Made by a program: the position numbers and the translations under genes
Notes under the pieces: generated by a model
Seen by the model: the letters and a program-made list of their open reading frames with translations, nothing else
The model's database searches: none
Told to the model about the DNA's origin: nothing
Shown: piece after piece, positions 1 to 41,815 of the stretch
How positions within the stretch are numbered: the stretch's first letter is position 1
How the letters are laid out: each line of letters begins with the position of its first letter
NCBI GenBank assembly: GCA_963402885.1
Contig: OY727101.1
Coordinates: forward strand, 13,340,917-13,404,916
DNA: 64,000 nucleotides
From: Antedon bifida
Lineage: Eukaryota; Echinodermata; Crinoidea; Comatulida; Antedonidae
Direction: 5' to 3'

Positions 1-1071
1 TGTTGTAGTAAAGCTATCACGTCCGAATCGCCCTGGGGCGGATGTTCTGGATCAGCCAGAAAGGATAGCAAGTACCCGGCCATAGAGGCGGCTCTAAGCG
101 TCTCGCGTGCGGCCCTGTCGACGGACGTGAGGACGTCCTCCGTCCGGGATTCCGAAGGCTTCAAATAGTTAGTCCTGGACGGGTCCAGATTCTGGTCCTC
201 GCGGACCCGCTCCTTCGCTGACTCCGGGACGCTCGGCGCCGCGATGTACAGATCAAATTGTTTCTGCGGCACCGGAAAAGCCGATGATAGGTTATAAGGC
301 ATAGGCCTACGTATCTTGGGCTCCTTAGCGATCAGCTCTACCCGTTCCACAAGTTCCGGGTCGAGAGGCGTAACCGGGCACGATGACACCTTCTTAAAGG
401 GCGTGCGCACGCCAAAAGTAGAATACCGCTTAGATGAAGGAGTATGCTTGGGCTCACGATACGTGAAATCGACGCCGAGAAAGGACAGCACGTCGGGGAC
501 CGTCCGCATTACTAGCGCCTGCAGACCTTCCTCCCCTGGCCCGGCCTGCTCTCTTAAGCTATCTCTATCATCGTCAGAGAGCGAGACCATCGTCCTGTCA
601 CTATCGTAGTCCCTTTGCTGGACGGACGAACCATCGAAAAACGAGGTCTGCTGTGGGCCAACATCAATGTATGGAATATGGGGAGGAGGTCTATTCTGAG
701 AGGGTACCTCAGGCTCATCCCTCGGCAGAGCTCTCACGGCTGCAACAATGGCTTGCAGTAGCGCCGGGGAAACCTCATTCACCCCCGGGACCGCAGAGGC
801 CGCAGCCGAGGCAGGCATATCTGGAAGACTAACTTCCGGCGCAGCGGCAGGAGGGCCTGCCGTATCGGCGGTACTCACCTCCGGGGGTGGTACAGTTTCC
901 GTGCGCTCTCTAGGCTTAGGGAGCGATTTAAACTTGGACGGTGTCCAGCGGACACAAACATCGCACGGCGACAACTCGGAACACGTGCGGCAATTTATGC
1001 ACTCCAAGTGGCGGTCCCACTTCACGGTAGAGCGGGGACCCCTACATTTAACACACTCCTGCTTAGGCATG
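1..1071 (-). mobile_element. DIRS-like retroelement, gag-like ORF1 (5' part, runs off window)
   Basis: An ATG at 1,069-1,071 on the minus strand opens a frame that continues without interruption to the window edge, about 357 codons. The protein begins MPKQECVKCRG and has a cysteine-rich N-terminus (CxxC, CxxC and the block PCDVCVRW within the first 45 residues). A long proline/alanine-rich and acidic linker follows. From family knowledge, this Cys-rich start ending in CDVC..W resembles the first ORF of DIRS-type elements in marine invertebrates. GC content is clearly higher than in the AT-rich surroundings, which fits a fairly young insertion. The visible part looks whole. It lies where intron 1 of the HEAT-like gene (first exon 2,918-3,224) should run, on the same strand. 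No reverse transcriptase or recombinase falls in the window, so the class call is tentative. Confidence 0.55.
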
Positions 1072-1560
1072 GCGAACTAGCAACCTACTTCTACCCACTA
1101 CCTAATCAAACCACAAAGATGTTCCAGTATTTCTATCCAGGTGGTACCCTGGATAACGGCTTACAACGCTATTAATTTTAACTCTTGGCAACTAGCCAAG
1201 AGTAACGATTTTAAACGTATCAAATTACAAGATAACGATCTAGCTACAAAGTGCTACACGTAATGTGATACTACACTTAGCTTCGTTTTCTTTCTATTCT
1301 TCTCTTCTAGTCTACTGTAAGTCTTTATTGTTAATTCCTCAGGAATTCCAGGAATGTATTCCAAAGACGTTCGTACACAACGACGTTACGAAAAGAAATG
1401 ATGACGATGATAAGTGGGCGTGTCTCACTTGAGGGCGTACTGGTGGCGGACTGGTCCATTATCCGACGGGGGTGTGGGAAAATTAATGTTATTAATGTTC
1501 TTCTTTTCGTAATGTTTACCTCTCGTCGGAGAGAGAGGCTTATGTTGGTTTATCCAGGTA
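1072..1560 (-). other. probable 5' leader and terminal region of the DIRS-like element
   Basis: This stretch lies upstream of the gag-like frame and holds no gene. It contains two short perfect hairpins: TATCCAGG/CCTGGATA near 1,133-1,154, and ACTCTTGGC/GCCAAGAGT near 1,179-1,205. Composition falls to the AT-rich host level after about 1,560, which I take as the approximate element boundary. I could not identify a terminal repeat or target duplication, so the boundary is an estimate. Confidence 0.35.
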
Positions 1561-1730
1561 AGCTAGGCACGATATAGACTAATATGATCTGAATAATGCT
1601 ATGTTTCCACAGCTATTAAAAAAAAATTGTACTTCTTCTATATTGACAATACAGGAATCGCATGGGGAAAAAATATCCTTCTAGCCAATGGCGAGTAAAC
1701 ATAATGTGATGGTGAGTAAAGCTCGCCTAA

Positions 1731-2125
1731 AGGCCCATTTACACTAGGACGATAACGATCAGCGATAAATAAACAAATATGCATTGTTCATACATAAAAC
1801 AAAAGAAATCTAAAAAGTTTTTGTTCTAGAACTATTTAGGAACAATCTATGCTTCCTTTGATGAACATTATATTTTCACACGTCCAATCAAATGACGGCA
1901 TGATTAGTAAGAGCAATAATATCGTGACAAATGTTTTTGTTTTATTGATCATGACGTCATTTGATTGGATTTTTTAAAACATTATTTTTATCAAAGATAG
2001 CATGAATGCGCATTCTATAATTCTAGAACGAAAACCTTTCTAAATTCTTTTGTTTTATGTAAGAAAAATGCATGCTTATCTATTTATTTATCATCGATCA
2101 TTATCGTCCTAGTGTAAATGGGCCT
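1731..2125. mobile_element. 395-bp inverted-repeat element, PIF/Harbinger-like MITE
   Basis: The ends are long, imperfect inverted repeats of more than 100 bp, starting AGGCCCATTTACACTAGGAC and ending with its complement. The element is flanked on both sides by TAA (1,728-1,730 and 2,126-2,128). A 3-bp TWA duplication is the signature of PIF/Harbinger transposons. No coding capacity is visible, so this is a non-autonomous, foldback-type copy. It lies in the presumed first intron of the HEAT-like gene. Confidence 0.75.
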
Positions 2126-2128
2126 TAA

Positions 2129-2917
2129 CCCTTGTACTATTCACATCATGCCAACCATGCTGTTTTAAACTATTTTAATTTCCTGAATCCTATTCAATTT
2201 TAATAACTAGTCTTTTTTACATATATTTTTTGTGCAATTATGTGTGTGTACATAATATATTATATTGTATATTTATTTATTATTGTACTAATAATTGTCA
2301 ATCTTCAAGAAGAATTTCTGTTGTTATTTTATGATGATGATGATGGACAAATAAAGCATTTCAGTATTCAGTATGCAGTTCTGACGCTGACACAGCATAC
2401 TGTAATAAACCTTGCATCCCAATTTTTTTTAAATTTCCCAGTGTGCCACGCATCACACACCAATCGTTTATACTTGATATGATGCCCGTAGTTGTGTCAT
2501 GAAAACTAAAAGTCCCTGATGTATGCGCAATCTGACGTGAACCTGAACTGGAGCTGGACCAGAGGAGGTTTGAAAGACCTTTATCCTGAACTCAGCTTTG
2601 GTCATTTGAAATTTTTCATTTCACAGGACAGGTACAAACATTAAAATTATTAATTAAAACACATTAATTGACATATATTTATTTTTATAAAATAGGTATA
2701 CGACCTATTATATATAGGCCACTCACAGTAGCCTAATTAACCTTTCTACAAAAATATAAATATTATTATTAATAATATAGGCTATGCCTAGCCTAGGCCT
2801 AGGCCTAATTATTCGATACGGGCAACTGTATAATAATACTTTTATTTTAAAGTAATTGTTGAAAATTTTCATATTCTCATCATAAATAATAATTAATATA
2901 TCAAATATGTTTATTAC
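2129..2917 (-). other. presumed intron 1 of HEAT-like gene
   Basis: This AT-rich sequence directly follows the splice donor of the exon at 2,918-3,224. It holds no convincing exon. It includes a TAGGCCTAGGCCTA-type palindromic cluster at about 2,785-2,808. The intron seems to continue leftward through the inverted-repeat element and the DIRS-like element, because no further HEAT-like exon is visible in the window. Confidence 0.45.
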
Positions 2918-3224
2918 CTGCACTTAATCTTACACGAGCTTCATTATGATTAAGCAATTCTAAAACGTGCATTTTCAATTCAGTTCCAAAATTCTCAGAG
3001 CTCCACTGATTGACCACAATCAACCGGCTTCCCAGCAGAGCTCCCTGTTTTGTCTCCCATGATACACAGTCAGGTTTTTGCAGTAGGCCTATGAAGTCTA
3101 CTTCCAACTTTTCAATATCATCTGGCTCAGCAGAATTTACAATACTCTTCAGTTCAGCCAAACCTCGGTCTCTTTCTATCTTTTTACTACTACATAACAG
3201 TTGCTGTATATCACTTCCTTCCAT
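2918..3224 (-). CDS. HEAT-repeat-like protein, first coding exon (partial gene)
   Basis: The exon starts with ATG at 3,222-3,224 and encodes about 102 residues beginning MEGSDIQQLLCSSKKIERD. It ends in phase 1 at a good donor (CAG|GTAATA) at 2,917/2,916. The helical pattern, including WETKQGALLGSRLIV and LLNHNEARVRLSAG, looks like two or three HEAT/ARM-type hairpins. That points to a large alpha-solenoid protein. I do not recognise the orthologue. A stop closely follows in the intron frame, so splicing is required. Downstream exons must lie beyond the left edge. The DIRS-like and PIF/Harbinger-like elements would then be inside its first intron. The exon is supported by its splice site and fold pattern only. 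Confidence 0.6.
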
Positions 3225-3420
3225 TATAAGAGTTATTTCTTTGCCTAAGATAACGACAGTGTCTGTAAGCTAGGCCTAGCCTCTAGAGATTAAAATCCAC
3301 CGTGTGTGTACCGCGAAGAGTTCGAAAACAATCTATACCGCCCTCAATAATAATGAATATGGCGCGCCGTTAATGCCTGCAGCTTCTTTTTTGTCTTTGT
3401 TCTCTATCAGTAGCCAGCAA
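3225..3420 (-). promoter_or_regulatory. putative promoter/5' leader of HEAT-like gene
   Basis: The 200 bp upstream of the ATG are locally richer in G+C and CpG than the flanks, including GGCGCGCC and CGCGAAG. They also carry a TAGGCCTAGCCT motif. No TATA box is placed with confidence. The assignment rests on position and composition. Confidence 0.3.
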
Positions 3421-3974
3421 CAAACTTTACTTTAAATACATTACTTCTTGTAAATGGTTTCCTAGTCAGTAATTTATTTGTAGGTTAATATGATTTTTGT
3501 AAAGAAATATTATTCGGTGTCAAAAATGTTCATACACTTATGGGAGCTGTTTGAGATGTACCAAATTCATCAATTTGCTCAAATGACAAAAATTCCATTT
3601 AAAACCACTTCGGAGAGTAGGTATTAACTGCCTTTGGGAAGGTATCTTTCCTAGTAACCAATAAATAACCAATCTTTTTTTAATATGTGGCAATTGCTAT
3701 TTATTTGTACATGTACACGGTTTGGTGAAACAAAAGATAGGAACAAAACATGATATTTTGAGCATATAAACCCCTTTAGTACGTTAAAATTACATTCTTC
3801 ACAAGCATTGTCAGTATGTGTCAAAATTAAGCCAAAAATAAATCTGAAAATTAATATTGATGCATCGTAATGGATATTTTAAATCTAATATCAATTACTT
3901 CTCATCAAATTGCAAAGCACAACAAGCGACAGATATCACCTCATTTTGTTTCATCTCAATGGATTAATACATAA

Positions 3975-4210
3975 TTGGAAATAACTATCGGCACAGTGTG
4001 TATAATTTATTATTTTCTATCGGCACAGTTGACCATGTATCTTAATGTTAAGTTTTTATTGATACAGTTGACCGGGTGCCCAATTCTAAGAGCAAGGCCG
4101 ACCTTGCCGGATAGAAAACAAGGCATACGGGACACACGGTCGACCGATAACTCGGCAGGAAATATCGGCATGGTTGACAGTGCTGATAAAAAATAATATA
4201 CGCACAGTTG
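3975..4210. repeat. degenerate repeat with CGGCACAGTTGACCATG motifs
   Basis: The words 'cggcacagttgacc', 'accttgccgatagaaaacaa' and 'atcggcatggttgac' recur in both orientations. A related block lies at 24,390-24,660 in a PPP2R5 intron, so this is an interspersed family of short, mutually inverted motifs. No ends or target duplications were resolved. Confidence 0.45.
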
Positions 4211-4700
4211 AACATAATTTAAAATCCTTTTACAATCTCGAATTTTAAAACTGCTTGTATATCGTTGATCTACAGTATTTTTTTTAATGAAATAAACTAA
4301 AGTTAGGCGTAATTTTTCTGCTTATTATCTTGCGCTTGACTTTGACACACGTTTTATTCGGTACAAACAATATGCATAATTCAAGTTTAATCAACCATGA
4401 TCAATATATACCAGTTTGCGAAAAACAAAAACATTATTATTCCCAATAACAAAGGATGACTATTGAAATGTTATTTATTGTCTTGTTGATTATAAACCCT
4501 TTTTTATAATTATAACATTTTCTTTTTTTTTAAGTAGGAAACAGCATGTTATACTTCTATTGCACTACCTACTAAAATATATTTAATTGAACGTTTAAAC
4601 TCAAAAGGATACATAAACTACAGATTTAGACGTACATTCTAGGTTTAATAATACCAGTTAAATCGTATCTTACAATTTACATTCATTTAATAACACTAGA

Positions 4701-4931
4701 CGATTCTCGGTACTGTATGTATTATTTGTCCAGTATCATAGGCAAATTATGTAATACAGTGTCACATACGTATCACATGTGATGTCTGCATCATTTAGAC
4801 CATATAAGCCTAACTATAACGTAACATGATACAGGTGCCACATGTGATACATATATGACACTGTATCACAGAACCTGCCTATGATACTGACCAAATTATG
4901 CCATATCTGGAGATACAGTACAGAGAATCGG
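4701..4931. mobile_element. 231-bp foldback element
   Basis: The sequence folds almost end to end. It begins CGATTCTCGGTACTGTA and ends with the near complement (TACAGTACAGAGAATCG). Inner arms include CAGTATCATAGGCA and TGCCTATGATACTG, then GATACAGTGTCA-type blocks. No reading frame is present. I infer a non-autonomous DNA element; the family is unknown. Confidence 0.6.
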
Positions 4932-5390
4932 ATGATAACACAATCTTGGTTATTCAAGCCCTCAGCTCATATAAAACCATCATTTTATTTCATAATTAAT
5001 CCCATCCCGTTAGCTCTGTACTAAACTCTACTTCAGTTTATTTATAAATCAAAGATATACTTTGCCAAAACTTATAAAAAGAAAACCAGGTATTACAAAA
5101 AAAAAAAGAAATTATTTTCACAAAAATACACTCTTATTAATATTCACAATGTAAGCGATGCTTGTCATACAAACAGAAATCAAAATATTATCTCAATTCA
5201 ATAAATATAGATAATAAATTCAATAACTTAATAAGTTTTGGCTTGGTAACAAAAATCATCCACTACAAAAGTCGCCTCCCTGAAATGGAGAGAACACAGA
5301 GGGGGGTACAATATCCACAAAAAAAAATTTTTTTAATTCAGCAACTTTTAGTCAGTGATTGGTTCAAAAGCAACGTATTCATATTCCAGT

Positions 5391-5534
5391 TAAGCTGTCT
5401 ACACTATCAAAATAGTTTGACAAAAAAAGTGCCCAAATATGGTAATGATATACCAAAATATGGTAGTGATGCGACATCATCATGTCCATATATGGGTACA
5501 TTACATAAAGTTTGATAGTGTAGACAGAGCTTTA
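5391..5534. mobile_element. CTGTCTACACTATCAAA-family MITE, copy 1
   Basis: Terminal inverted repeats (AAGCTGTCTACACTATCAAA and its complement) enclose about 140 bp with TGCCCATATATGG-type inner motifs. The ends are flanked by TA. At least five more copies occur in the window (9,852; 18,531; 41,816; 42,784; 48,568), with fragments at 53,388 and 54,777. TA duplication fits a Tc1/mariner-type transposase; this assignment is inferred. Confidence 0.7.
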
Positions 5535-7054
5535 GAATTTCTATCTATTTGTTCCTAGAAATTTTCGAGTTCATGATGCAGTACAGACTATGCCAATTAA
5601 ATTCCTAGGCCAACGACTCTTCCATTTTCAAAACGCATACTTAGATCTCTTGCTAGGGCATGGTTTATTTTGTTGAGTTTCAGCCAAGCCTAGGCCAAGT
5701 TGTGTAGTACCTCAATTATGTAACAACATTCTATCATAGTGCAAGTACCTAGACCTTGAAAACAGATTTTTAGATAAGCATATTTTCTTTATGTATTGCT
5801 AAAACAAAATCAAACTATTCAAAAGATTTTTACGAATCATAATTTCTTAAGCTGACCAAAACTTGCGAATGAACGACTACAATTCTTTTGGGACACTTTC
5901 CTATGAATTGAATAAAGTGCTATACATGTTTTACCATATTGGCAAACCCATTATAGGGCCACTTTGTTGGTTTTCCTTTATAAAGGGGTTCTACTGTAAA
6001 ACCATTAATGGTTATTAATTCTTATCGACGTATACAGAATATTTGGTACGCAAATTTTCAGAGATTAGCAATCAAGCTTCCACAACAAATTTGTTATTCA
6101 TTAATTAGTATAAAGCATATTTTATCTGGCTCAATATTTGTCAAATACTGTAGCAAAAGATATGTTATTGTTGATAAATTAAATTTTCACAAAGAAACTC
6201 TGCCGAGCATATATAATTACCTAAAATGCTATTGAATAAAATTGTTTTGAATAGTCATTTAAAATGCATTATGGGTACATTTGCATTATGGGAACATTTT
6301 CACTCAAAAACAGGGTAATAGCAAAAAAAAAAAACCATTTGATTAGACAAGAAAACAATTGGGTGGGACCTATTAAGATGGTGGTATGAAAAGGGTGGAT
6401 CTATAAAGCATTATGGGAAAAAGAATGTGATTTACTAATAATGATGTTTAATTCCTTGATTAAGATTAAGACATTTTTACCTACTGAAGCTCTTGGGAAT
6501 GGCATTACAATACATTACACATGAATAATGTGTCCCCATTAAAAAAAAAGCGCTGCCCAAATAGGTGCTTATTATATTATTTATATTCAATGAATGTTAC
6601 AAAAATGTATATGCAACTTATTATTATTTGTTTGACTATCTCAACTTGGCATTTTGGCATTTTGATGAGCTTTATTTCATATAAATTTTGTACAACCATT
6701 TTATGATTATACCTTGCAAATAATATCTTATTGTATTACTTTTTCAAGGGGTTGCGGGTACCAACTTTGGTGCTATGATCCCGAGCCATCTGTGGCTATA
6801 AAATAAATTATATAGCTAAAAAAATGCATCATATTCTTAGAAATATATTCAATATTGAAATATATATCCATAACAAACAGTTTTCGTATGTGGATTATTT
6901 AAACAAGCGCCCTCGTGAAACTGCCAGGGTGCTGATTCATGCGAGTACTGTACCGTTGCTTAAACGTAGGAGAGCAGTAATCAATGAAGCATAACCTTCC
7001 TTCAAGTTAATAAAATTAAGCACAATACCATACAACAAACATAAAGATCTCCCT

Positions 7055-7165
7055 CCAATGGATGACCACCCCAATTAATGACCACTCCAATTATTGACTT
7101 CTCCAATGAGTGACCACTCCAATTAATGACATCTCCAATTAATGATATCTCCAATTAGAGACCAT
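7055..7165. repeat. 17-18-bp tandem repeat
   Basis: About six imperfect copies of ACTCCAATTAATGACC follow one another directly. They lie beyond the 3' end of the PPP2R5 transcript and have no coding potential. Confidence 0.6.
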
Positions 7166-7520
7166 TTTCATGTAGACTACTACCTGAACACAAAATATAT
7201 CCTAGCCCCTTGTGATTCTAATTACTGCCACTGCTAAAAACCACTAAAATACCAAAGTGGTCCTTTAGGGAGACACGTATTTGTTTCATAAAAACAAAGG
7301 ATTATACAACGCTTAAAAACTTCCAAATAGACAATATCATACAACAGTCAAAACAATAATTCAATAAAAGTTTGCTTACAATATACAAACAGCATAGTGG
7401 TATAGTGCATTTATTATTAATAGTCTATGCTCTTTAGATTTCATATTTCAACTACATCAAACAAAAATCATTGGAAATGAACACAAATAATAAAGCCTGT
7501 GAACATCAGCCGAATTTATA

Positions 7521-7526
7521 TTTATT
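7521..7526 (-). terminator. putative poly(A) signal of PPP2R5
   Basis: On the minus strand this reads AATAAA, about 145 nt past the PPP2R5 stop codon (7,669-7,671). It is the first canonical hexamer I see downstream and would give a short 3' UTR. Confidence 0.4.
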
Positions 7527-7668
7527 GGACCCAATTCGCCGGGGATGTTCATTATTTTCCTGTTTTTGTTTATCCCACGTGGTACAACCTCATTATTTTC
7601 ATATTCAATCTGTCCCTAGAGATACTTTTGAACGTGTATTCGTAACTGGTACATCGTTAAAAGTGATT

Positions 7669-37868
<30,200 letters not shown>

Positions 37869-37995
37869 ATCTGGGCCAAAAATTCCACTGCTATGTTTTC
37901 ACGTTTATTTCCCTGGCCATGAAAGCCTACACCGTTCCCATAAACAACAAGATTTTTGATTGGTCAATAAAGGTCATGTGGTATACATGGACCAT
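37869..37995 (-). promoter_or_regulatory. putative promoter of PPP2R5
   Basis: Directly upstream of the start codon, the minus strand carries TTGACCAATC (an inverted-sense CCAAT box) at about 37,959-37,968 and an E-box-like CATGTG/CACATG nearby. No TATA box is evident. The assignment rests on position and these motifs. Confidence 0.35.
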
Positions 37996-38574
37996 TTAGT
38001 AGACTAATTTCGGCAGCTGCTTTTTTATCAGCCTACATTAAATTTAAATTTGGCTTAGTAATTAATTCATGCATGTTTATGGGTAGTATTATTATTAAAA
38101 ATCAAGTTTCCAAATTTTGAGCTCTGTATAATGTTTTATATTGTCAAAAAAAATAATTGAATAGAGACATCCTGTGTTTGATGGTGTGTGTGGTGGCTCT
38201 GTACACTAAACAGAATTGTATTAAAGTGCGCCACCACAATCAACTTTTCTTCTCACTTCTGGCTGCAACTTTACTTTACGAAATTATATTATAAGTATAA
38301 CACAATCATTATCTGTTATGTATATTGTTGATTCTTTCTGAATATTATAAGCTATACAATTTAGTTTAAATTTAATGAAAACAGCTAAAAAACATTACCA
38401 TTCATCCATGGTTATACAACAATGATTATATTTTTTTAATTTTAATTCTTATTTAGATCAAATAACTATATTATGTATCAATAAATATCATAAAAACACA
38501 ACTCCTCCTTAAAGTAGAAAGTGAAATATTTTGATTTATTCTTTTACAATGACTCTTTCTTATCACATCAAGTT

Positions 38575-38720
38575 AACCATCTTAACCAAGTTTTAACTGT
38601 CTTAACCAAGTTTTAACGGTCTTAACCAAGTTTTAACCGTCTTAACCAAGTTAACCATCTTAACCAAGTTTTAACCGTCTTAACCAAGTTTTAACCGTCT
38701 TAACCAAGTTAACCATCTTT
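38575..38720. repeat. 21/15-bp tandem repeat CTTAACCAAGTTTTAACCGT
   Basis: About seven units alternate between a 21-bp form (CTTAACCAAGTTTTAACCGT) and a 15-bp form (CTTAACCAAGTTAACCAT). The alternation is regular: a long-long-short pattern appears twice, so a compound unit was amplified. Confidence 0.75.
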
Positions 38721-39031
38721 TACATTGACTCTTATCACATTAAGTTAACTATGTTCAGTTGGTCTTATTAAAGTACTTAAAATTATTTTGTACTTTCATC
38801 GCATGCTTATATTTCAGTAAATTAAATGATTCAATTTAAACAAACTATTTACAATCATTTGCAAACATATACAATTGAACAAAAAGGAAGAAATTATAAC
38901 TTATTGTCACTTCTTACAGTAGCTACATGCAAATGTAAATGCATTGTACCCAAATACATAAATATTAAAGGCACAATTAGAATAGTCATTCATAAAGGAA
39001 TTGTTCTTCACAAGTCAACAAGACATGAAAT

Positions 39032-39211
39032 CAGTGGCGTAATGCAGAGGCCTGAGTTTAGGAACCCTAAGTGGCTCTCCAACTCGGGGTTTTTTAATTT
39101 TTTTCAACATATTTTAACGCCTGTTTTTTCCTCTGGAAACTGCTCAGGGCCCCCATAAACTCCGGGGCCCCTGGATTTAGCCAGTGAGCGCTCATAGCCG
39201 TTACACCACTG
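39032..39211. mobile_element. hAT-type non-autonomous element, 180 bp
   Basis: The ends CAGTGGCGTAATGC and GCCGTTACACCACTG are inverted repeats with the CAGTGGCGTA start common in hAT elements. A perfect 8-bp duplication, CATGAAAT, flanks it (39,024-39,031 and 39,212-39,219). The inside has GGGCCCCC-rich stretches and no coding capacity. The duplication length and end sequence support hAT. Confidence 0.8.
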
Positions 39212-40139
39212 CATGAAATATGGTGACATATTTTGTGGTCAGGGCTTATGTTGAGTTGCTTTCAGATCTGTGTCAACATACAGGCATTTATATACAAATT
39301 GTATAAATTGACATTTTCTTTAGTTTTTCGTAATCTAAAATCTTCTACTGAATAATTTTGACTTGGTATCTATTATAAGACAACCTGATTATATAATAAA
39401 TATGAAATTATAACAACTTAAACATAACCTGATTAGATAAAATGATTATAATAAATAGGTGAAATTATAACATACATCCTGATTATATTATATATATATT
39501 AATTTTTTTAATTTATTAAAAAAAAAACAGAAACTCCAAAAATAGTGTAGCATAAATAATACACTGTTGTGAATAATTTATTGTTCAGTTCCAGAAAAAT
39601 GTTGTTATTGCTGATATATGCAAAAAGTAGTGAGTGTCTATTTATTGTGAAAAAATGGCCACCAAAAATACTTGTTTATTAGTTGTGGTAACGTGTATAT
39701 TGGTATAATAGTATCACATTGAAGAAATCTAAAACATAAAACAGAAACAATAACTTAAAACATGCAACTCATACTTGATTAACTATATTAAAGTTATTTG
39801 AAAGTGGCTAAGAGAAAATATGTAAATTATCATATTGGTGAAACCAGGGAATAGTGTTCACTCTCTCATTGTGATACAAAGTAAACAAGAGATTGAAAAC
39901 GGCAGATAAATATTTAGTAATAAGATATTAAATTGAATATTAAATATAGTTCAGGTTGTAAAAGAGTGCGAAAATATATTAATTTCAAATAAGACAGTAC
40001 ATTTTGAAAATATCACTGAAACATTGTAATCATCCGAGAAAAACAAATTATATTTTATATACAGTATTTATTAATGTATATGACAGTGTATAGAACGGGG
40101 ACAGGATTAGTAGTAGGGTCATGCTCAAATTATATTATG

Positions 40140-40615
40140 GATTTACCAAAGTCTTGTGTCCAACTTTTGCTTAAATTTAGGGGTGGGATTATACTTGAAC
40201 ATGGAATTACATTCAGTATTTATTAACGTATATGACAGAGTATAGTCCCAGGGGGGCCTGGGTATGAAAGTTGAAAACAAATTAGGGGTGGGACTATACT
40301 GGGATTGCATGAACAACAACATTACCAAAGTCTTGTATCCAAATTTAGCCTAAATTGAGGGTGGGACTATACTGGGAATGCATGAACAACAAAATTACCA
40401 AAGCCTTGTATCCAAATTTAGCCTAAATTGAGGGTGGGACTATACTGGGATTTTAACAACAAAATTACCAAATCCTTGTATTCAAATTTAGCCTAAATTG
40501 AGGGTGGGAGGGACTATACTGGGATTGCATGAACAACAAAATTACCAAAGCCTTGTATTCAAATTTAGCCTAAATTGAGGGAGGGACTATACTCAAGCAT
40601 GGGATTATACTCGGC
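40140..40615. repeat. 72-bp tandem repeat array
   Basis: From 40,284 there are about four and a half units with GGGTGGGACTATACTGGGAT, GCATGAACAACAAAATTACC and CTTGTATCCAAATTTAGCCT, preceded by a diverged unit pair. One unit lost GCATG and another gained GGGAG, so units differ by small indels. Confidence 0.8.
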
Positions 40616-41065
40616 CATACACAGTATATAAATCTAAAGCATTACTACTAATTTGGTAGTGAACAAAACAATGGCATCAACAAAATATTTTTGAAGTGCA
40701 CTCACTGCACTTTTGGATAAATCTGTTAATAACAACATTACAGTAGATGGCGACACAGCCTTGGAAATCATCCAGTTCGTTACACTCTTCATTGTCATGT
40801 TTACGCTCAATACAGCCCCAAAGCCGAGTGTGGTTTACTGAATTATATGCCTACTGTAGCATAGACAAAAAGTAGGATATTTTTCTAATGATGAAAATAA
40901 ACCAATTTGAAAATATAGAAAAAGCCATTGTGCTATAATATTATGTGCTGTTTATAAAATATTCAAAATACTCCGATAATAATTGAAGAATCGTGCATGT
41001 AGTTAGATATAAATTTATAATAATTGTTTATGTTCGATGAATACTACGGGAAACTCAGATTACAA

Positions 41066-41550
41066 GAGCACTATCATTATTACTCCATATGGACCAGTTC
41101 AGGAACTGGATGACGATACACCAGTGTGAACAAGAGCATGTCATTATTACTCCATATGGACCAGTTCAGGAACTGGATGATGATACACTGGTGTGAACAA
41201 GAGCACTGTCATTATTACTCCATATGGACCAGTTCAGGGACTGGATGATGATACACCAGTGTGAACAAGAGCACTGTCATTATTACTCCATATAGACCAG
41301 TTCAGGGACTGGATGATGATACACTAGTGTGAACAAGAGCACTGTCATTAATACTCCATATGGACCAGTTCAGAGACTGGATGATGATACACCAGTGTGA
41401 ACAAGAGCACTATTATTATTACTCGATATGGACCAGTTCAGAGACTGGATGATGATACACCAGTGTGAACAAGAGCACTGTCATTATTACTCCATATGGA
41501 CCAGTTCAGGAACTGGATGATGATACACTGGTGTGAACAATAGCACTATT
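41066..41550. repeat. 68-bp tandem repeat array, seven units
   Basis: Each unit has GAGCACTGTCATTATTACTC, CATATGGACCAGTTCAGGAA and CTGGATGATGATACACCAGT. It includes the short dyad CCAGTTC-AG-GAACTGG. Units differ by only a few substitutions, so the array is young or homogenised. No coding potential was recognised. Confidence 0.9.
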
Positions 41551-41815
41551 ATTAATAATATACTGGTAAAACAAGGTGAACTGGACATATTAAAGCAGTT
41601 ACTTATTTACTTTAAGCTTTGAGGTAAAATGTTTCAAACTAATGAATGACAACAATCAATATATATCCAAAAGAATGTATCAGATACTAGATAATTCTTT
41701 CTAAAACATAAACAGAAGAGAACAATATTATCCACAAAATAGATTGTTTTCCAGCCTGTAGCCAGCATTTTTATAGGAGGGACTGGATGACGATACAGAA
41801 AGGGGCATGTTAGCG

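Larger units (their letters stand above)
3421..7520. other. intergenic region between HEAT-like gene and PPP2R5
   Basis: No gene is supported here. The short open frames in this stretch lack family features. The region holds a degenerate GGCACAGTTGACCATG-type repeat (3,975-4,210), a 231-bp foldback (4,701-4,931), a TA-flanked inverted-repeat element (5,391-5,534), a fragment ending GGGGTTCTACTGTA (about 5,975-5,998) and a short tandem repeat (7,055-7,165). A stretch at 6,745-6,800 may be an old LINE 3' end. Confidence 0.5.
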
